From Bacteroidia bacterium (GTDB lineage Bacteria; Bacteroidota; Bacteroidia; AKYH767-A; OLB10): 14,928 bases of DNA. Within the stretch, counting starts at the first letter, position 1. Each line of letters begins with the position of its first letter. The notes under the pieces are model-generated. The model searched no databases. It saw only the letters and a program-made list of their open reading frames with translations, and was not told where the DNA came from. The stretch is from the NCBI GenBank assembly GCA_025450095.1, contig JANWID010000192.1:1-14928 (forward strand), written 5' to 3'. The position numbers and the translations under genes are program-made. Shown piece by piece: positions 14,736-14,928 of the stretch.

Positions 14736-14928
14736 TGATCAAGAAAGAATCCATTGACGTTATTCTCGACACCGCCCGTATTGATGAGGTCGTGGGAGAT
14801 TTTGTTTCTCTTAAACGAAGAGGCGTGAACCTGATCGGCCTCTGCCCTTTTCATAATGAGAAGACACCTTCATTTAATGTTTCTCCCACCCGTGGAATTT
14901 ATAAATGCTTTGGTTGTGGCAAAGCTGG
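14735..14928 (+). CDS. dnaG: DNA primase, partial (N-terminal zinc finger)
   Basis: The primase makes RNA primers at the replication fork. The visible 64 residues contain the start of the CHC2 zinc-binding domain: ARIDEVVGDFVSLKRRGVN (14-32), then Cys37-Pro-Phe-His40 and Cys58-Phe-Gly-Cys61, with NEKTPSF between them. All four zinc ligands are present. The first in-frame usable start is TTG at 14735, giving (Met)-IKKESIDVILDTARI, which aligns with the normal beginning of Bacteroidota DnaG. No ATG lies between it and the in-frame stop at 14687. The gene runs off the right edge. Confidence 0.95.
   Translation, partial: MIKKESIDVILDTARIDEVVGDFVSLKRRGVNLIGLCPFHNEKTPSFNVSPTRGIYKCFGCGKA

Overview
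The window comes from a member of the phylum Bacteroidota, probably an environmental, non-parasitic lineage; I cannot place it lower than phylum. The evidence is a PorW/SprE-type gliding/type IX secretion lipoprotein, secreted proteins with a type IX-like C-terminal domain, a Bacteroidota-style surface-lipoprotein signal (Cys-Lys-Lys-Asp-Asp-Asp), and several promoters matching the Bacteroidota -7 element TAnnTTTG. Shine-Dalgarno sites are weak or absent, and an unusual share of genes appear to start at TTG or GTG.

Layout. 1-360 (-): start of a secreted protein that runs off the left edge. 469-1522 (-): bactofilin, AtpZ and a small AtpI-like membrane protein, the block that normally leads into the F-type ATP synthase genes; here atpB does not follow directly. 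1849-3516 (+): secreted arylsulfotransferase-like beta-propeller with a sorting domain, sitting between that block and porW. A nested palindromic repeat (3521-3665) separates it from the convergent porW (3667-6384, -). 6581-8609 (+): membrane-anchored M23 endopeptidase, then dxr one base later. 8790-10903 (+): RseP site-2 protease overlapping a small secreted protein of unknown function. 10905-12233 (-): surface lipoprotein with an IPT/TIG domain and a six-bladed NHL propeller. 12402-14434 (+): long-chain polyprenyl diphosphate synthase and a membrane-anchored alpha/beta-hydrolase-like protein that lacks its catalytic triad. 14735-14928 (+): 5' end of dnaG, running off the right edge.

How it fits together. 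Most genes serve the cell envelope: secretion (PorW), cell shape and wall remodelling (bactofilin, M23), envelope stress proteolysis (RseP), isoprenoid precursors and chains (Dxr, polyprenyl synthase), and exported cargo. No mobile element, CRISPR array, tRNA or rRNA was seen.

The least ordinary feature is a recurring class of short tandem repeats with a 7-base (once 8-base) period but different words, lying directly upstream of rseP, the polyprenyl synthase and dnaG. A related palindromic version lies between two convergent genes.
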